A model generated the notes under the pieces. It did not search any database. It was not told the origin of the DNA and saw only the letters and a program-made list of their open reading frames with translations. Shown in pieces: positions 15,137-15,921 of a stretch of 15,921 nt of DNA. The position numbers were made by a program, and so were the translations under genes. The number at the start of each line of letters is the position of its first letter. Position 1 is the first letter of the stretch. Source of the stretch: CAZVJA01 sp964626885 (GTDB taxonomy: Bacteria; Planctomycetota; Planctomycetia; Planctomycetales; Planctomycetaceae). The stretch covers positions 1 to 15,921 of the forward strand of contig CAZVJA010000113.1 in the NCBI GenBank assembly GCA_964626885.1, given 5' to 3'.

Positions 15137-15921
15137 TCAGGCGGCGTCCTGCATGATTCCGTCAATGAAGACTTTTCCTTGGAGAAGGGGAACGATGTGC
15201 TCGTGGCCGTCGAGGCGTCGCCAGCGTTTCTCGGCGGTGTGAGCGAGCTTGAACATCATGGCCAGGCTGGCCCTCCGGCTGCCGCTCCCTTTCGTGCGGC
15301 GGTGTCGGAGGCGGCTCGTCGAGAACGTACTCTCGATCGGATTCGTGGTCCGCAAGTGCGTCCATTGCTCGGCCGGGAAGTTGTAAAACGGCAGCCGCAC
15401 GTCACGGTCCTTCGCCAAACACTCGCAGGCGGCATCGTACTTGGCCCGGTATTTTTCCAGGAAGTGGTCGATCGCCTGGTTCGCAGCGTCGCGCGTCTCG
15501 GCCCGCCAGATCTCGTGGAGATCAGCCTTCGCTTTGGCTTGGACACTTTTGGGCAGCTTGTTGAGCACGTTGGCCGTCTTGTGAACCCAGCAGCGCTGCT
15601 CGCGCGTCTTCCCGAAGACCTTCCGTAGCGCGGCCCAGAAGCCGAGTGCTCCGTCGCCCACCGCCAACAGAGGCGCCTCGGAGAGCCCGCGTTGTTTGAG
15701 ATCGAGCAGCAGTTCGGTCCAGCTCTGTTCGCTCTCTCGGTAGCCGTCCATGACCGCGATCAGTTCCTTCTTTCCTTCCGAGGTGGCCCCCATCAGAACC
15801 AGCAGGCATTGCCGTTGATTGGCGTCGTCCTCGAGCCGGACGTTGACGTAGATGCCGTCGGCCCAGAGGTAAATGTAATGCTTCCCGGAGAGGTCGCGTC
15901 GGCTCCAGGCCTCGTACTCCT
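15137..15921 (-). CDS. IS256-family (Mutator-type) transposase, C-terminal about 260 residues; 5' end beyond the window
   Basis: The frame is open to the right edge, past the first internal ATG at 15793; the true start is outside. Reading from the edge gives YIYLWADGIYVNVRLEDD, then GATSEGKKELIAVMDGYRES, PLLAVGDGALGFW, RCWVHKTANVLNKLPKS and TTNPIESTFSTSRLRHRRTK. These are hallmark IS256 motifs. The DDE catalytic triad is visible: D in WADG (codon 15857-15859), D in VGDGA (15653-15655) and E in NPIES (15332-15334). The visible part is intact and runs to a normal stop (TGA-side at 15137), so the enzyme could be active if the N-terminal third is intact. It cuts and pastes its own element. Its position beside a scaffold gap fits a multicopy element that broke the assembly. 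Confidence 0.93.
   Translation of the reverse strand, partial: EYEAWSRRDLSGKHYIYLWADGIYVNVRLEDDANQRQCLLVLMGATSEGKKELIAVMDGYRESEQSWTELLLDLKQRGLSEAPLLAVGDGALGFWAALRKVFGKTREQRCWVHKTANVLNKLPKSVQAKAKADLHEIWRAETRDAANQAIDHFLEKYRAKYDAACECLAKDRDVRLPFYNFPAEQWTHLRTTNPIESTFSTSRLRHRRTKGSGSRRASLAMMFKLAHTAEKRWRRLDGHEHIVPLLQGKVFIDGIMQDAA
15137..15921 (-). mobile_element. IS256-family insertion sequence, partial
   Basis: Defined by the transposase; the minimum extent given is the visible coding part. The transposase-downstream end lies somewhere in 14824-15136, and the other end is outside the window. Terminal repeats and target duplication cannot be read here. Confidence 0.8.

Noticed and set aside
14950..15156. 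Small plus-strand open frame between gap and transposase
   Set aside because: It is antisense to the transposase end, with no ribosome binding site or domain.

Overview
The window looks like a piece of a Planctomycetota chromosome of moderate-to-high G+C, probably from the order Planctomycetales (inference from gene content only). The signs are a membrane-anchored Ser/Thr kinase fused to WD40 propellers, an ECF-type sigma factor of the kinase-linked kind, a second kinase-type N-terminus carrying an anti-sigma-like zinc motif, and a run of zinc-ribbon proteins with HEAT repeats.

Layout: positions 1-310 hold a minus-strand open frame that joins a protein-kinase glycine-rich-loop remnant to the start of an unrelated protein running off the left edge. 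Positions 311-13548 hold five minus-strand genes. In transcription order they are a zinc-ribbon/kinase/WD40 protein (10306-13548), a 1376-residue zinc-ribbon/HEAT protein (5855-9985), a 664-residue polytopic membrane protein with three cysteine clusters (3359-5353), a GYF-like membrane protein (2178-3278) and a 599-residue zinc-ribbon/HEAT protein (311-2110). The last three are spaced 67-80 bases apart and could be one operon. The two larger intergenic gaps (about 320 and 500 bases) contain hairpins but no convincing gene. Facing away from the kinase on the plus strand are the sigma factor (about 13660-14322) and the N-terminus of a second kinase-type protein (14469-14723), which is cut by a 100-N scaffold gap (14724-14823). 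After the gap lies about 310 bases without a recognisable gene, then the C-terminal part of an IS256-family transposase running off the right edge on the minus strand.

Working model (inference): the sigma factor and the two kinases form a signalling node. The neighbouring membrane proteins share one N-terminal treble-clef-like cysteine module (CxxC...CxxC) and may be partners or substrates. In the two HEAT proteins that module is followed by a Ser/Thr/Pro- and Lys/Arg-rich linker, one membrane span and a long alpha-helical repeat domain. No restriction system, CRISPR array or RNA gene was found. The least ordinary parts are the repeated zinc-ribbon module across four of five adjacent genes, the fourteen-blade kinase, the sigma factor/ZAS-kinase pair with shared palindromic motifs, and the chimeric frame at the left edge.
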